64,000 nucleotides of DNA. Origin: Mucor racemosus. Its lineage: Eukaryota; Mucoromycota; Mucoromycetes; Mucorales; Mucoraceae. The notes below the pieces were generated by a model. It was not told where the DNA came from, did not search any database, and saw nothing but the letters and a program-made list of their open reading frames with translations. Positions 1 through 11,896 of this stretch are shown one piece after another (within the stretch, counting starts at the first letter, position 1; each line of letters opens with the position of its first letter). Position numbers and translations under genes: made by a program. Where the stretch lies: NCBI GenBank assembly GCA_027405735.1, contig JAPEHQ010000003.1, positions 1,364,001 to 1,428,000 on the forward strand, given 5' to 3'.

Positions 1-221
1 GTTATTTTCGTTATTTTTATATTTCTTCTTCTTTCTTCTCTTTTTTTTTGTTTTTCTTATTTGGTCTCAATTTTTATCTTATTATTAAAATTTTAATTAT
101 TAAGAGATAAAAAATTTAAAAAGAAGAAGAAATACTCTCTTTTCAAAGAAAAGATTTTAATATATACCTCGGTTCCTTTCTTTAAATATTTGTTTTCTCC
201 CTTAATTGTATTGTATAGTAA
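1..221 (+). promoter_or_regulatory. 5' leader and proximal promoter of the PH-domain gene
   Basis: Pyrimidine-rich, then A-rich sequence directly upstream of the first ATG at 222. T-rich tracts of this kind are common before fungal genes. There is no clear TATA box and no other gene. Confidence 0.4.
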
Positions 222-3200
222 ATGATGACAGCTATGAAAGATGATAACACAATAAATACCTACAGAAATAACAACAAGAAGAGAAATAGTGACATAACAA
301 TGGACGTGGATTCAGATAGCATGAGTCAGTCAGATTATACCCCAAGTCCTAGACCTGCAAAAAGGAAGGTTTCCGTGGCAACACGTAGACATTCAAGGAT
401 GCTGTATTTAGAAAAATATGGCCTTAACCAACCAGGATGGCATACATCAGGAGATGATTATGACTCCAACAACTCAGCAACACCTACTGATGAAGATCAT
501 GGCATGGAATTCACTGATGAACCTGAAGGAATTGAACCAGAATTAACATCACCAGTCATAGTAAATAATCCTGTGAAACGTCCTCTTTCTATCCGAAATT
601 TTGTTCAAAATAGCACCTTTCAAAAACGTCCAGCTCGATTTATTAAGCCTCAGAAATCTGAAATGAATAACGAAGCCCCTCCTGCTGAATTCAGTGAAGT
701 GCACATGTTGATGGAAGAATACACTGAAAAGGTATACATGGAAGGTTATCTCCACAAGAGAAATGATCTCACTTCCAATGGCTCTTCATGTGGATCAAAG
801 AAATGGAGTATTTGGTATGTTGAATTATGTGGTCCAGTGTTGACATTATGGGAATCTGAAACCAAGGGCAATTCAGATGTATATCCTCAATACATCAATA
901 TCACTGATTCAACTGTTGTCAATGAAAGCCGTCTTACTGCTGAAACTAGACCCAATTTATTTTCATTGAATTCAGCTGGTGCCAATCGCTTTTTATTGCA
1001 AGCTGCTACTGGAGAAGAGACTAATCGATGGATATTAGCAATTCGTTTATCTTGCTTTGAATGTTCTCGTATTCAAGAAATCTACACAAAAGCATTCATA
1101 AGCCGTTCTCAATATAGAAGTCTCTTAGCACCTAAGGCATCTGATGGAAATATTACAACAGAAGGCTCTGTTCAAGTAAGATTCCCGGGAACTACAGGTT
1201 GGAAAAAGTTCTGGGCCGTTGTATCTAATTTCAAGATTGAGAAACGTCTATTCAATAAAAAGACTGTACCCACAAATGGACAAGTGATGTTTTTTGAATC
1301 CAGAAAAGCAAAATACCCCATGATGACACTGGAGAACGTTGTACAAGTTTATACTGTGTACCCAGAATCACCAAAATTGATCAACATGGCAACGCTGTTT
1401 AAATTGGAAGGTAGTTTATACAAGAATAAGCCCAACGGTCGAGGCCAACAATTGGTCAGTGCGTCCTCAAGTGCCTTGATGATGTCTTCTAATACAAATG
1501 AATTGGTACAATGGTTGATTGGTTCTTTTGATGCATTCAAGTTATATGGAAGACCAAACACGTTACTGGAAGATTCTAAAAACCCTCAATCATTGAATTT
1601 TGCTGAAAGCATAGGCTTGTTTTTAGAATTAGACCAAGTAGAAAACGTTGATGCTGGTCATGGAAGCACTCTTTTAGCTACCAAGAAAGAATTTACAAGC
1701 CTTTTACAACAAAAATTGCTACATGGATTACCTAGACCATCAATTAAAACGACATCTTCTGCCCCTGAAAGAACAACTCCACCACCACCACCATCACCAT
1801 CACATAATGCTGGACCTGTTAACAACCGTAGACTTTCAAATAGACCCATTATTCCTGGTCAATCAAGAAGTAACCCCGGATTTGTACAACCTACTCAACT
1901 TCGAACTGTTACTTGTGCTAGTGATGTTAGTGAAGATGAAGATGAGGAAGCAAGTGGTAGTGATAGTGATAGCGATGAATCTTTATATAAATTAGGTACC
2001 AAGCCAAATAAACTAATTAATACAGCTGATAAATCATTACTTGTCAAGCCTATTACACCCAATACATCTAAATCAAACTCTGAAATATCTGAAATCTCAC
2101 CCGCCACTATTCCTATTACTGCTGATGCTTTCTTACCTCCTGTAACAGACATGATGATTGACGAGAGTTTTTCACATACAATCTTGTCTCAAGCCAACAA
2201 TCGCTTGCCTACAGAAAAATACCCTAATGAAAAAATTGAAGAACATACAAGCAGTACATCTGAATCCGAAGGCTCTTCTAACCATAGACCACCACCATCC
2301 AACAAGCCATTTTATGCTCAACAAAAAAGTACTTCCATGATGCAATTATCTCAACCTCCTCAACATCCTTGGCCAATGTATGGATCAACCGGATCAGTCG
2401 TAATGGGTGATTATCCTTCTTCTTTCTATGGACACAACAATAATAGTAGCTCCAATAAATTGGAAACATCTTCAGTAGATCCTCGTATGATGGGAGGTAG
2501 AGAACAATCTTATTTCAGCAGCCATGAGTCAATTCATCAGCCTCAATCTCATTATGCAAATAGTACAGTAGGAAATGATATGGACATAGGAGATGATGAA
2601 GATGACAACGTACCTATTGGGGATAACTTTATTGCTCGCGATAGTCTTTTAAATCATGCTGTAAATGACAGGGTCTCTGCTAAACAAGTAGAACATCATG
2701 CAAGAGCTACTGGACAACCCTTGGTACATATAAATCACAACAAGAAATCGGCTTCTCGTGTTGGTTTAATGGGTGTTATTTCTGAAAAAGAACGCGAAAA
2801 GAAGACCAGTTGTAGTAATACTATGGATGATCAAATGATAATGCGTGAGCGTATGATGTTGGAACAAAGACAACAACAAATGATGATGCAGCAGGTAAAA
2901 TTTAGCATTTTGCCTTGATATAATCAAAACTTGATCTGACAGATATTCAATTATTTTAGTATATGCCACCATACAATAATGGTATGATCCCAATGATGAT
3001 GCCAATGATGGACCCAAGGATGATTCCTATGATGGATCCGAGAATGATTCCACCTCATCAAATGATGATGTACGATCCTCGTATGATGGCTCATTCTCCG
3101 ATGATGCAACAGCAACAGCCTTATGGTTCCATGGTCATGCCTTCACCTAGCATAAGCAGTGGAAGTAGTGTAGCCAACGGCCCTCGTTACCAAGCATCTT

Positions 3201-3373
3201 GTAGTAACGAAAGTACCGGTAGTATCAATACAGAACGAAGAGGCAAACAAAATAATACTAGAAGAGCAACTGCCATGTCTTCAGCAGGATCGATATCAAA
3301 TAATAGTATTCGTAGTACAACGACAAATTCTCGCTATACATCAAATACAAGACGCAATACAAATCAGCATTAA
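222..3373 (+). CDS. PH-domain protein, Skg3/Caf120-like
   Basis: Two exons, 222..2894 and 2960..3373, joined in phase 0 across a 65-bp GT-AG intron; product 1028 aa. A pleckstrin-homology domain lies at about residues 170-280, opening with the YMEGYLHKRN strand. A second PH-like stretch follows at about 315-440 (GWKKFWAVVS). The middle is low complexity, with proline runs and acidic serine clusters. A late block around GLMGVISEKEREKK resembles the C-terminal block of fungal Skg3/Caf120 proteins. The last exon is Met/Pro-rich (repeated MMDPRMIP) and ends basic. In yeast this family is linked to CCR4-NOT (Caf120) or cortical localisation (Skg3). Which role applies here is inference. The start is the first in-frame ATG; a later Met is possible. 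Confidence 0.75.
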
Positions 3374-3546
3374 AAATAGCAATGTTTTCTTTCTTTTTTC
3401 TTTCTTAATTATGTAAATAAAATTTCAAAATGTTTTTTTCTAAATTTATTGATAAGTATGGGTATAATACAAATTATAATTTGCATATCTAAATGAACTC
3501 TCTTTTTTAGGGGAATTGCTTTATGTTTACACCATCATCAAGGCTT

Positions 3547-3708
3547 TTAAACTTGATAGTTATTGTCATTATTATCGTCATCTTTTTCGTTATCATCTTC
3601 CTCATTGTCATTAGCATCTTCGTCATTATTGCTCAGAGAAGAAAGAGTAGGGCGAGGCGCATTACTTTTGACAACAGTAGAAGGTTTGGCAGATGTGGAC
3701 GTGATCAG
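3547..3708 (-). other. Possible alternative terminal exon of the LEA-2-like gene
   Basis: After the stop at 3705, another minus-strand frame stays open to a stop at 3547. It encodes a Ser/Thr/Pro stretch and then a strongly acidic Asp/Asn/Glu tail of about 30 residues. It is preceded by a good acceptor (TTCACTCTAG ending at 3709). No strong in-phase donor was found, so this may be an alternative last exon, a frameshifted end, or chance low-complexity sequence. Confidence 0.3.
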
Positions 3709-5417
3709 CTAGAGTGAACACGAGGTAAACTGCTAGTACTATACTGACTAGATGTAAATATGAGCCGAGATTGAATGATAGGAAGAGGCATAATAACGGA
3801 AGTCGGTACGACCAAGGTGGATGTAGATGCAGGAATAATAGATGATTTAGTGATGGATGTTATAGGAACAACAAAAGTGGACGTAGGCACAACCATCGGT
3901 ACAATGCTCACTGCAGATGTGGTATTAGATATCATGGAAGCTGATGATGATGATGATGATACTGCTGCTTTAGTTGTAAGAGCAGCTGTAGCATTTGAAA
4001 TAGTAGATAATATAGTAAATGGTGGCACAATAGATGTCGTGTTTACAATGACTGATATTATAGTAGAAGGAGCCGTTGTTGTTGCTGATAACGGCATAGC
4101 AGTAGCTGTTAATGATAGAGGCATTGAAGAACTAGTTGGCGTTGTTGCATCATTGACCTGAGCACCAAGACCGCCTAGAACTGCACCTAATCCACCTCCA
4201 TCAGAGGAACTAGTTGATAAACCAGGTATTTGACCATCCTAAAAAGGAAGTAAGTATTAATAGAAATGTTGGACATTTTTATAAACTATAATTACCTGGA
4301 ATGGACAAGCAAAACTAGCAGTTGAAGAGATTGTATGACTAACGTGTACGAATAAAACCTGAGCATTAAATGAAACATCATAGCCAAGATCAATATTGGA
4401 AAGAGTATTTCCAGTAAAACCACATTTATCGGAAATGCTAGTCAAGAGATACTTTGAATTTGGATCAGTAGGGCTATAATCGATTTCAAAAGGATATGTA
4501 AAGTTGATGTCGTTCTTTTTTGGAATGAATTGATAGTCTAAATAACCCTTTCCAATCTGAACCATGGTACCATTAATAGGATAGTATGCCTATATAAATA
4601 ATTTGGAGTTAAGTGATTTGACCTCACCAGTATTGTTTGCCCGATGCATTGACTCTTTTACCTTTGCTGACAAATTTGATAGCTTTAAATCCAAGATATT
4701 TGGATTAATAACATTCAAAATCAACCCTGCATTAATAATAAAACCAGTGCTACTAAATTGAATTTGTTGTGTACCACTGGGTAATGTTGGGTTCAATCCA
4801 GCAAATTCAACGGTAGGCATTTTGAAACTTCCGAGTATGGCACCAATCACAATAATACATATAATGACAGCAATAATAACAAACCATATTATATAAGAAA
4901 CCCAAGGCGGAAAGCACATGGAACAACATATCCATCTAAAAAGGCAATTGCGCTTTGTCCAATGTGCTTTTTTCCCAGGTCTGTCAACAAATTTGAAATC
5001 TGTATTTAAAGCGTAGACATTAGGAACGTTAGATTGTACTTGAGTAGCATTTAATATAGGTGCAGGTACATTGTTAGACCTGCGGTGCAATGCATTATTG
5101 TGTATATCATTTGGTTTTTGTACAGCAGCACTCGTTGTTATTGAATTATTATCTATCAACACAAAATAATGAGATGTTTATTAGTAATCAATTGTGGAAA
5201 ACTTACTCGATTTTGGTGCATTTAAACCAATTTGAGTTTTTTCATTCATTTGATGATGTCCATTGTCCAAGGATTTAATACTTTCGTCACTATCCAAGAA
5301 ATGTTGAGGTACAGGAGGTGCAGGAAATTGTTGGAGAAAATCATCCGACGATTGAGATGATGTATGCATCCTTTGTTTTGATGCAGATGTCTGTTTCAAT
5401 TCTGACATTTGATACAA
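3705..5417 (-). CDS. Single-pass membrane protein with LEA-2-like extracytosolic domain
   Basis: Four exons on the minus strand: 5207..5417, 4662..5152, 4296..4589 and 3705..4238, all with GT-AG introns that keep frame; product 509 aa. A hydrophilic N-terminus is followed by a Cys-rich juxtamembrane patch (CLFRWICCSMCFPPW). Then comes one strong transmembrane helix at about residues 130-155. The following domain has the LEA-2/NDR1-like pattern NPNILDLKLSNLSAK, then AYYPINGT. The C-terminus is a long Ser/Thr/Ala/Val-rich tail, typical of a glycosylated stalk. The donor of the second intron (GTAAAA) was preferred over a nearby GTGAGG because the latter gives a stop. Topology (N-terminus cytosolic, LEA domain in lumen or wall) is inferred. 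No enzymatic function is evident. Confidence 0.7.
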
Positions 5418-5766
5418 ATAGAATGGTTAAAAGAGAAGAAGGCTTTTACATGAACGCGAGATGTAATGTATAGTTTATATAATTTTAAATTTGAAACGGT
5501 TATTAAATTGATGCATCAAGCCCAGCCTTTGATAGCACTGTCTCACATTGGTTTCGACATGTTTCCACGCTTCCAATGACTAAATATTCTCACAGAGATA
5601 AATATACTCGATTAAACTTTAATTCGTAAATTTATACAAGAGTCAATTGTTGTCTTCAAGCAAAATCAAGAAATGCTGAATTAGAAAACATCTATATTTG
5701 GTGAAATCTGTCAAACGGTGATGCTTATATTTTTATATTGGTTTTTCTTCTTCTTTTATGAACCAT
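5418..5766. promoter_or_regulatory. Upstream region of the LEA-2-like gene
   Basis: About 350 bp of AT-rich sequence between the LEA-2-like start and a transposase fragment. It contains a TATA-like TATATAA stretch near 5475. No open frame or RNA gene is apparent. Confidence 0.3.
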
Positions 5767-6090
5767 TCACAGAAAGAGCTTCTGAGCAGCCTCAAATGAA
5801 TAAAGGCTTCTTTCCCTAAGTACTTTTCTGATTGTTGACAAGGAAACTTCACTTTTTGATTGAGCCAGATTCTGGGAATGAATCCCTAACGGATCACCAT
5901 TTTGACGTACTGAGATGATGAGACATCGTTCATCTCTTTCAGTAAGTGCCAGTGGTTGACCTGAACGAGACTTGGTAGTCGTCAGACCGTCTTTACGATA
6001 CTTGGTGATGATGTTATTAACTGTAGAACTTTTAAGGTCGAGTTCCTTTCTCTTCTCAGAAGTTTCATCTGTTATGTCCGAAAGTGGCAT
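5767..6090 (-). pseudogene. Tc1/mariner-type transposase fragment (HTH part only)
   Basis: An open frame of 107 codons matches the N-terminal part of Tc1-like transposases: a helix-turn-helix with SSTVNNIITKYRKDG, a GQPLALTERDERC linker, then LSTIRKVLRER in the second helix-turn-helix. The DDE catalytic core that should follow is absent; the frame stops and the next 60 bp are low complexity. No flanking terminal inverted repeats were recognised. It is best read as a truncated, dead copy. An alternative is a domesticated DNA-binding protein, but nothing supports that. Confidence 0.7.
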
Positions 6091-6370
6091 GAGCGATTGT
6101 GTTATGAAATGTGAATAAAAAATGAATAAAACAATTGTTTATTTTCTTTCGTACACGTTTAAATTTTAATGGATGCCATGACTAAACAATTGCGGTAATT
6201 TGTATTTATTAGATTGCGTTTTTAATCACAATTGTTTATAATTAAACTTGGTTCAATATCAGTGAATCCAAAGTCTATATATGAGCAATAGAGTACGATC
6301 ATAGAAAACATAGACTTATCACTTTTATGTCATGTCATGGTCCACTTCTGTGGTTTTTTTCATTTTCATT

Positions 6371-6545
6371 TTTAGTAGAGTAGCTTCCGAGAGGAAGGAA
6401 ATAGCTCCCAAAAGGAAGGAAATAAAATAGCTCCCAAAAGGAAGGAAATAAAATAGCTCCCAAAAATAGCTTCCAAAAATAGCTCCCAAAAATAGCTCCC
6501 AAAAATAGCTCCCAAGAGGAAGAAAATAAAATAGCTCCCAAAAGG
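6371..6545. repeat. Minisatellite of AATAGCTCCCAAAA-type units
   Basis: At least nine imperfect tandem copies of a 14-26 bp unit built on ATAGCTCCCAAAA, some with an added GGAAGGAAATAAA. The 68-codon minus-strand frame over it (repeated GSYFWKLFLGAIL) is a product of the repeat and is not annotated as a gene. Confidence 0.85.
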
Positions 6546-6721
6546 AAGGAATTAAATCAAAAGGAAAGAAGAAAAATTAGCGTTCTTTTTTTTCCCTGTA
6601 TTTTATCTTTTCAACCGTGACTTAGCAACCGAGCAATTAAAAAAAGGTGACGTATGTATGTTCATTTTTTACTTATGCAATTTAATATTGAAACCGCGCT
6701 TTTTCTTTATTATAGCAAAAT

Positions 6722-7165
6722 GTGCATAAACCTGGATTCCCCCTCCCTTTTGTTTGTCATTTAGATTACATAACCTTTTTACATATTTTCCTTGTTGAGC
6801 ACCGCTTAATTCAGACTCCTCATCAGGATTTACGTGCAACAAATAAAACTCATTTAAAAAAAAAAAAAAAACCTGGATGTCAGGTCTTATTAATGGTCCC
6901 ATCTTTATCAGTATTGCAAGAAAGTAACATTTTTTACATTCTACGAAAGTGTACAAAAAACCCACCCCTTCATGTGGTAAAACTCTCTGGTAGAAACTTC
7001 TGTTTTGTGCACTTCGAAAATGAGGCACAAGCTGCAAGCTTTTTTTTATTATATGCTGTTCAAAAACCCACAATCTGTCGCACTCTTGAAACAATTACTG
7101 TACGACCTACCATGTGTAATGGCAAGCCTGTAACTTATGTAACGTATGATTCATATGAAGGATAA
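6722..7165 (+). CDS. Orphan RRM-like open reading frame
   Basis: Open frame of 147 codons. From about residue 55 the order of elements fits an RNA-recognition motif: a hydrophobic strand VLLMVPSLS (RNP2-like), helix ESNIFYILRKC, strand PPLHVVKL, an RNP1-like strand GRNFCFVHF, and helix ENEAQAASFF. Residues about 6-52 come from a short retroposed insert (see 6738..6868) whose length, with its target duplication, is a multiple of three, so the frame survived. Not recognised as a member of a named family. It could be a fragment of a LINE ORF1, whose proteins often carry RRMs, or an orphan gene. Expression is unproven. Confidence 0.35.
   Translation: MHKPGFPLPFVCHLDYITFLHIFLVEHRLIQTPHQDLRATNKTHLKKKKKPGCQVLLMVPSLSVLQESNIFYILRKCTKNPPLHVVKLSGRNFCFVHFENEAQAASFFLLYAVQKPTICRTLETITVRPTMCNGKPVTYVTYDSYEG
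6738..6868 (+). mobile_element. Retroposed SINE-like insert with poly(A) and target duplication
   Basis: A 131-bp insert ends in about 13 A residues, has AATAAA about 11 bp before that run, and is flanked by a perfect 10-bp direct repeat AAACCTGGAT (6728..6737 and 6869..6878). This is the signature of target-primed reverse transcription of a polyadenylated RNA. The first As of the right repeat could be tail, leaving a minimum 8-bp repeat. Confidence 0.55.
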
Positions 7166-7245
7166 AGAAATACAATCTCACTTTTTGTTATATTTCATTT
7201 TTTTTTATAGGGTCATCGTAGCAGATAGACATTATTTTTATTATT

Positions 7246-7575
7246 TTGAATGGAGACTTAGTATATATGCACTGTTATAACGTGCAAATAGCACAACGTA
7301 AACTAAAGTCAAGAGATTGTGAGGTCTCCATTAGTGGCCCTGAAGTGGGAAATGTTGGAGTACAGTATACATGTTTCTTCTATTTATGGAAAAATAAATT
7401 TTGTCGGGTAAATGATTCTAAAAAGTTTTCACAATTCTTTGAAGCACACAATAGAACGAATAATAAATATAATTTCATAACAAGCTGGTCAACACTGCTA
7501 CGCGGTGTACAGCTCGTGCTACCGCAGGCCTTTTTACTTAATTATACGAAGCTTTTCATCGTACTGTACCAATAG
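7246..7575 (+). other. Unrecognised open frame, 109 codons
   Basis: Open frame of 109 codons with no recognised domain, lying just after the RRM-like frame and before degenerate sequence. It has no clear splice context. It could be part of the same decayed element as the RRM-like frame, or chance. Confidence 0.2.
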
Positions 7576-7699
7576 TTAGAATAATATTTAATGATATTCT
7601 CGTTCTCCTCTCCCTTCTTCTCTTTGGTTGTTCTTCTTCATCCCCTTTGTTTGGGTGTGCGTTATCCTTTTTTTTTATTTAAATTATTGTATTTGTCTT

Positions 7700-8040
7700 A
7701 AAAATAAAATGATATTTGACATCTGAATATTACCTCAAAGTTTTTTTGATTAGGGCTAGTTGAAATTATTCGTCATTTTCACATCATCTCTTTGACAGAT
7801 GCAAATATTTTGCTGATCTCCAAATCTTTTGCACCAAGTGCGAGGTAGAGCTTTTTTTTTATCAAAAGCGATTAGAGACGCTAGTTTTCATTTCAGTTTG
7901 ATTTAAAGGATAAGGAAAGAATAAATCTTCATCGCGTGTCCACACTTGGTAACCCTCTTATTGCCGGATCCAAGCTCTAGCTAAAAACGATGTTAAAGAA
8001 ATCATCAATTTGGTGAGCGAAAAAGAGGTTTCTGTACTCT
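7700..8040 (+). pseudogene. Degenerate coding-like stretch of unknown origin
   Basis: Short frames joined by frame changes read like diluted protein sequence (for example FADLQIFCTKCE, then NLHRVSTLGNPLIAGSK) with a plausible internal GT...TTTCAG intron. No complete frame exists and the family is not recognised. It probably belongs to an old mobile element. Confidence 0.2.
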
Positions 8041-8111
8041 AATTTCAGCATTCCAAATTGTGGGTAGCTTTATGGTATAAAATATTGTAAAAATTTATTA
8101 ATTATTATCAT

Positions 8112-10985
8112 CTAAAATGTACTTCTGAATTTTTTGATTTCTACCATCAATGTCTGTACACCAACTGGTTGAATACGAGAAGCTCCTCCTCCTCTTCTCT
8201 CTAGAATATTCAAGAAATTTGTGTAATAAACAATTAACTGACCTAAAACAGCATGTAATACAGTTGTTCCGTTCTTGAAATTTGAGAAATATTGTATAAC
8301 TGATGCATTGATTGCTTTAAGTGATTGTCGCCATGTTTGAGCAAAATGAGCAGTTATTCTTTCAAGATCGGGTATCTCAATCGTGGTTAGATCTTGAATA
8401 TGTTCTGATTTCTTGACGAGATCAATCAATGCTCCAAAGTAGGGTTTGAGCTGTTCATCTACAAATGCGCTTGTTTGTAAAGCTAACAATTGCTTCATAT
8501 ATTCTAATTCACCATCTACCGCTTTGCTATGAGTTTCCTATATACAAATATGATTTAGCCTCGTTACAAGTTGACGGGTTATAATGTGTTACCTGGAAAA
8601 CTGAAACAATCAAATCGTAATTGTTAATCAAAAACGCAATACGTCTAGGTGATTCTGGAAATTCATGAGACATTCGAGATAAAACTGCCTCAAATTCATC
8701 GCGCAATTTGTGAACACTATGGATTATATACAATTAGTTGGATTCATCAGGGTTATCCAGATAATGTTTTACCTTTTTGATAAAATAGCATCGTCGTAGC
8801 CATCATTTAAAACAAGTAGAGATGCTGCAAACTCTGAGTAACGTCTTGTTATCTATAAAAAATGTTTAGCAATATGCGTATCTAACAATGAATTGGCGAA
8901 TATTACATAATGCGGATGAATGTCCTTCACCGCACTCATCACTGATTTACTATTAAACATCTTCTTTAAGCTTTCTACGTGTAAAGACATCACATATTGA
9001 AACCTTGGCCATATTAACATGTTTGTTGCATTTGTATAGCCTTCTAATGCTGGTACCCTTCTTCTTTGCAGCTCCAATGCTAATTGTGTATTGATTCGAA
9101 TACAAAGCAAAAGTCCAACAGCATCATACGAGTTCTCGACATACGTTTTTGTGAAATTCTACCAGTAAAAATGTATTAATAACCCACTCTATTGATCCAA
9201 TTTCCAGTATATTACCATGCCAACTTTCTCTGTAGGTTCAAAAATAAATTGAAAAATGAGTTTTGCAGTATCAGCAGCTGTTTTGGGATCTCTGGAAAAG
9301 AACTCGTATATAAACAAATATTCTGAACTGGCATTATCAATCAAAGTAAGGTTAAAGCTTCTAAATAATTGTTCAAATTGATATTTCTGTTGAATGTATG
9401 TTAATAAATAAATGTAGAACCAATAAAATATTTGATTTTTACCTGCTCTTTCGCTTCCGCAACATGCACAAGGATGACACCAGGATCTTGCATTCTCAAT
9501 GTATCACTTCTATCACCCAATGCAAACAAATTTGTCTTGTCTTTTAGTGCCACTTTATTTGTTCCAAATAATCCACCTTTACGATTATTTTCCTCTACAC
9601 CGATTAAATCAGTTTTATCCGCAGATCCAGTCTAAAGTTTAATCACATTAAGCATCCGTATGTAATTCAAAGAAACCCTTGCATACTTACTTGAAGCTTC
9701 AAAAGACCTTTACTGTATCTCTCAAAATGGTTCTGAAAATACCATCTTAGTGAGTTCATATACGATTGTCGAATTTCTCTTGCGGCTTCATGATGTCTTT
9801 CCAACACGAAAAAGTGTAATTCCTTGTATTTCAAAAAGACAGACTGCTGCATGATTTGAATATTAGCATTAGGTACACATAAAAGTTGTATACGAGATAC
9901 AAAAAAATCTCGAATAGTTGCAGCAGCTTTCAAACGTAATTTCTCTAATTCTGGTCCAACATTGCGCAATGCTTTGATAGGTCTATGTTGATTTGCTTTA
10001 ACAAACCTCATCTGTTTGTTGATTGTCAGCAAGTATTCCAACCACATTTCATCAACGTCTCCTTCTGTAATCTTCTTGATAACAAAAGGTGGGATGACCA
10101 TTCCTTGTAATGCCTTTCCTAATCTACTTTCAACTGTCTTTCGATTCCTTAATTTGACGCTCATAAATGTAGATTGCTCTTGCAGGTTTTGAATTTCTCC
10201 ACTGATATTACCAAGGTCGCTTTGAAATACACTCAATAACTCCTCCATACGGCCTAATACTTCATCACATGTCTGAATTGACGTTAGTTTTATCATCTCA
10301 TTGATTTCACCAATACATGTATTTTACCTGGATTTCTGAATGCAAATCGACAAAGGACTGAACATGCTCTAGATCTATCAAAATCAAAATATTGGTATCT
10401 GTTTTCGTTGCTCAATTATATTATATTATTATTTACAATTATTCTCGAGGTCTCGTTGAACAGATGCTTTTTCTTGTGCGATTTGTTTTGCATATTCACG
10501 CAAATCCATTTCATTTTCCAGAGCCTGACTGACTATTTCATCTTCTTGGAATGCCAATATTTGATCTATTATCTTGTTGAGTATCTACTTTTTTAAATGT
10601 TTAATATCCAATTCAAGATATTACCATCTACTTCGTCAAACGTTATCTGATTAAAGTCAAAATCATCATCGTCTAGAGAATCCTCTTCACTATCAGATAA
10701 GTTATTGATATACTTGAACAATGAAACATTCGAGTTAGTGTCGCGTAATGTATCGCTTCAATAGTTAATGATTCAATATACCTCTTTGTTGTGTTCTCCT
10801 TCAGGTGTTGATTCTCTTAAAAGTATATCAAGTTCTCTTAAAGCGTTTGGGCTTGCTTGTTCCAGTGATTTATCTATTTTGCTGGTGTTGTTTTGGGTAT
10901 CTTCATCTCCAAATGGAATAGGTGGTAAAGTTTTCTGTGATGTCGACTTGCTCATCTTTGGCTTTTCGTTCGATATTGCTTCCAT
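8112..10985 (-). CDS. VPS52: Vps52, GARP tethering complex subunit
   Basis: Eleven exons: 10782..10985, 10625..10712, 10437..10565, 10328..10374, 9691..10272, 9443..9631, 9216..9386, 8907..9158, 8773..8852, 8593..8716 and 8112..8537. All introns are GT-AG, 52-69 bp, and the lengths sum to 764 codons including stop (763 aa). The N-terminus is acidic. A coiled-coil segment then leads into the family signature CDEVLGRMEELLSVFQSDL (from about residue 158), with EIQNLQEQSTFMSVKLRNRK and LQGMVIPPFVIKKI, the conserved core of Vps52/Sac2. Vps52 joins Vps51, Vps53 and Vps54 to tether endosome-derived vesicles at the trans-Golgi. The length is close to that of metazoan Vps52. Confidence 0.93.
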
Positions 10986-11503
10986 TATAATTATATTTAC
11001 AGAAAAAATGTATTCTTTAAACGAAACTCAGTGTTTTATTTAATTAATGTGTTTCAATCTGCTTTATGTCAGGGTACACAAGTTGGAAATACTCGGATTT
11101 TGAAGTTGCTCAGTTGAAATTGGGTTTCGTGTATCTAAATCTCCAAAACTAAGACATCAAAAAACTACTGACTGGATCTATGTAAGCACTACTAACATTT
11201 ATATCGCTTGAGAATCTTCCAATGGGCTATCTAAAAGAAGTAGCTTTTCTACTCTATGTGGAAAGAACTGATAGATCGATACAGGTTTCCATTTAAGCTA
11301 ATTACTTATCATGACAACATGTTTATCAATAACTTCATCAAAAATTTATATTTTTTGGGACTTTAAAGCGTATTCAATAGATAACATTGTTTACTACTTT
11401 TTTACCCATTAACTATAGACTGTTAATAAAACAACTCATTCAAGAAACAAATGTTTACTATTTTCTGGCACTTTTCTTGTTTTCTGATTGTTGTATGCAG
11501 CCT
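10986..11503. promoter_or_regulatory. VPS52 upstream region; no gene seen
   Basis: AT-rich sequence from the VPS52 start to the first dispersed repeat. The 91-codon plus-strand frame beginning inside VPS52 exon 1 is an antisense shadow. Nothing else is supported. Confidence 0.3.
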
Positions 11504-11896
11504 AGTATCATATGTTATCACCTTCTACAGTATCAATACATCTTACAATATATTGACTACGACACGTATTGAAGTGCAAAGTCTTGATATCCGGATATAA
11601 GAAACCCTTAGCGTACTAAGTTTATCCAGCAATTATCAAGAACGCTTGGACCTCAACTATGACACCATATTATTTCATTCTAGCGGTTAATCAATCAAGT
11701 AGCTATCAAATCAACATCCAACAAGCACATTTAGAGCAGCATTAAAACAAGGCAACTCACAAACTCTGCAAGCACGATTAAATTATGATTGATCCATTTC
11801 AGTCCATAGATTACTATCAAACAGATCTAATGGTTCAATAGTGCCTTAAATTACATCTCAGAATCTCAATATCAAATCAATATAAAAGGCCATACT
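11504..11896 (+). repeat. Dispersed repeat A, copy 1
   Basis: About 390 bp that match the reverse complement of 38022..38414 closely over the full length, for example around GTCTTGATATC(C)GGATATAAGAAACCC. Non-coding. Confidence 0.85.

Noticed and set aside
4596..4629. GTGAGG donor in the LEA-2-like gene
   Set aside because: It gives an immediate stop after the acceptor at 4590. The GTAAAA donor at 4661 restores the domain in frame.
10566..10587. Acceptor at 10586-10585 for VPS52 exon 3
   Set aside because: It needs a phase-0 donor that is not present. The acceptor ending at 10566 fits the strong GTAATA donor in phase 1.
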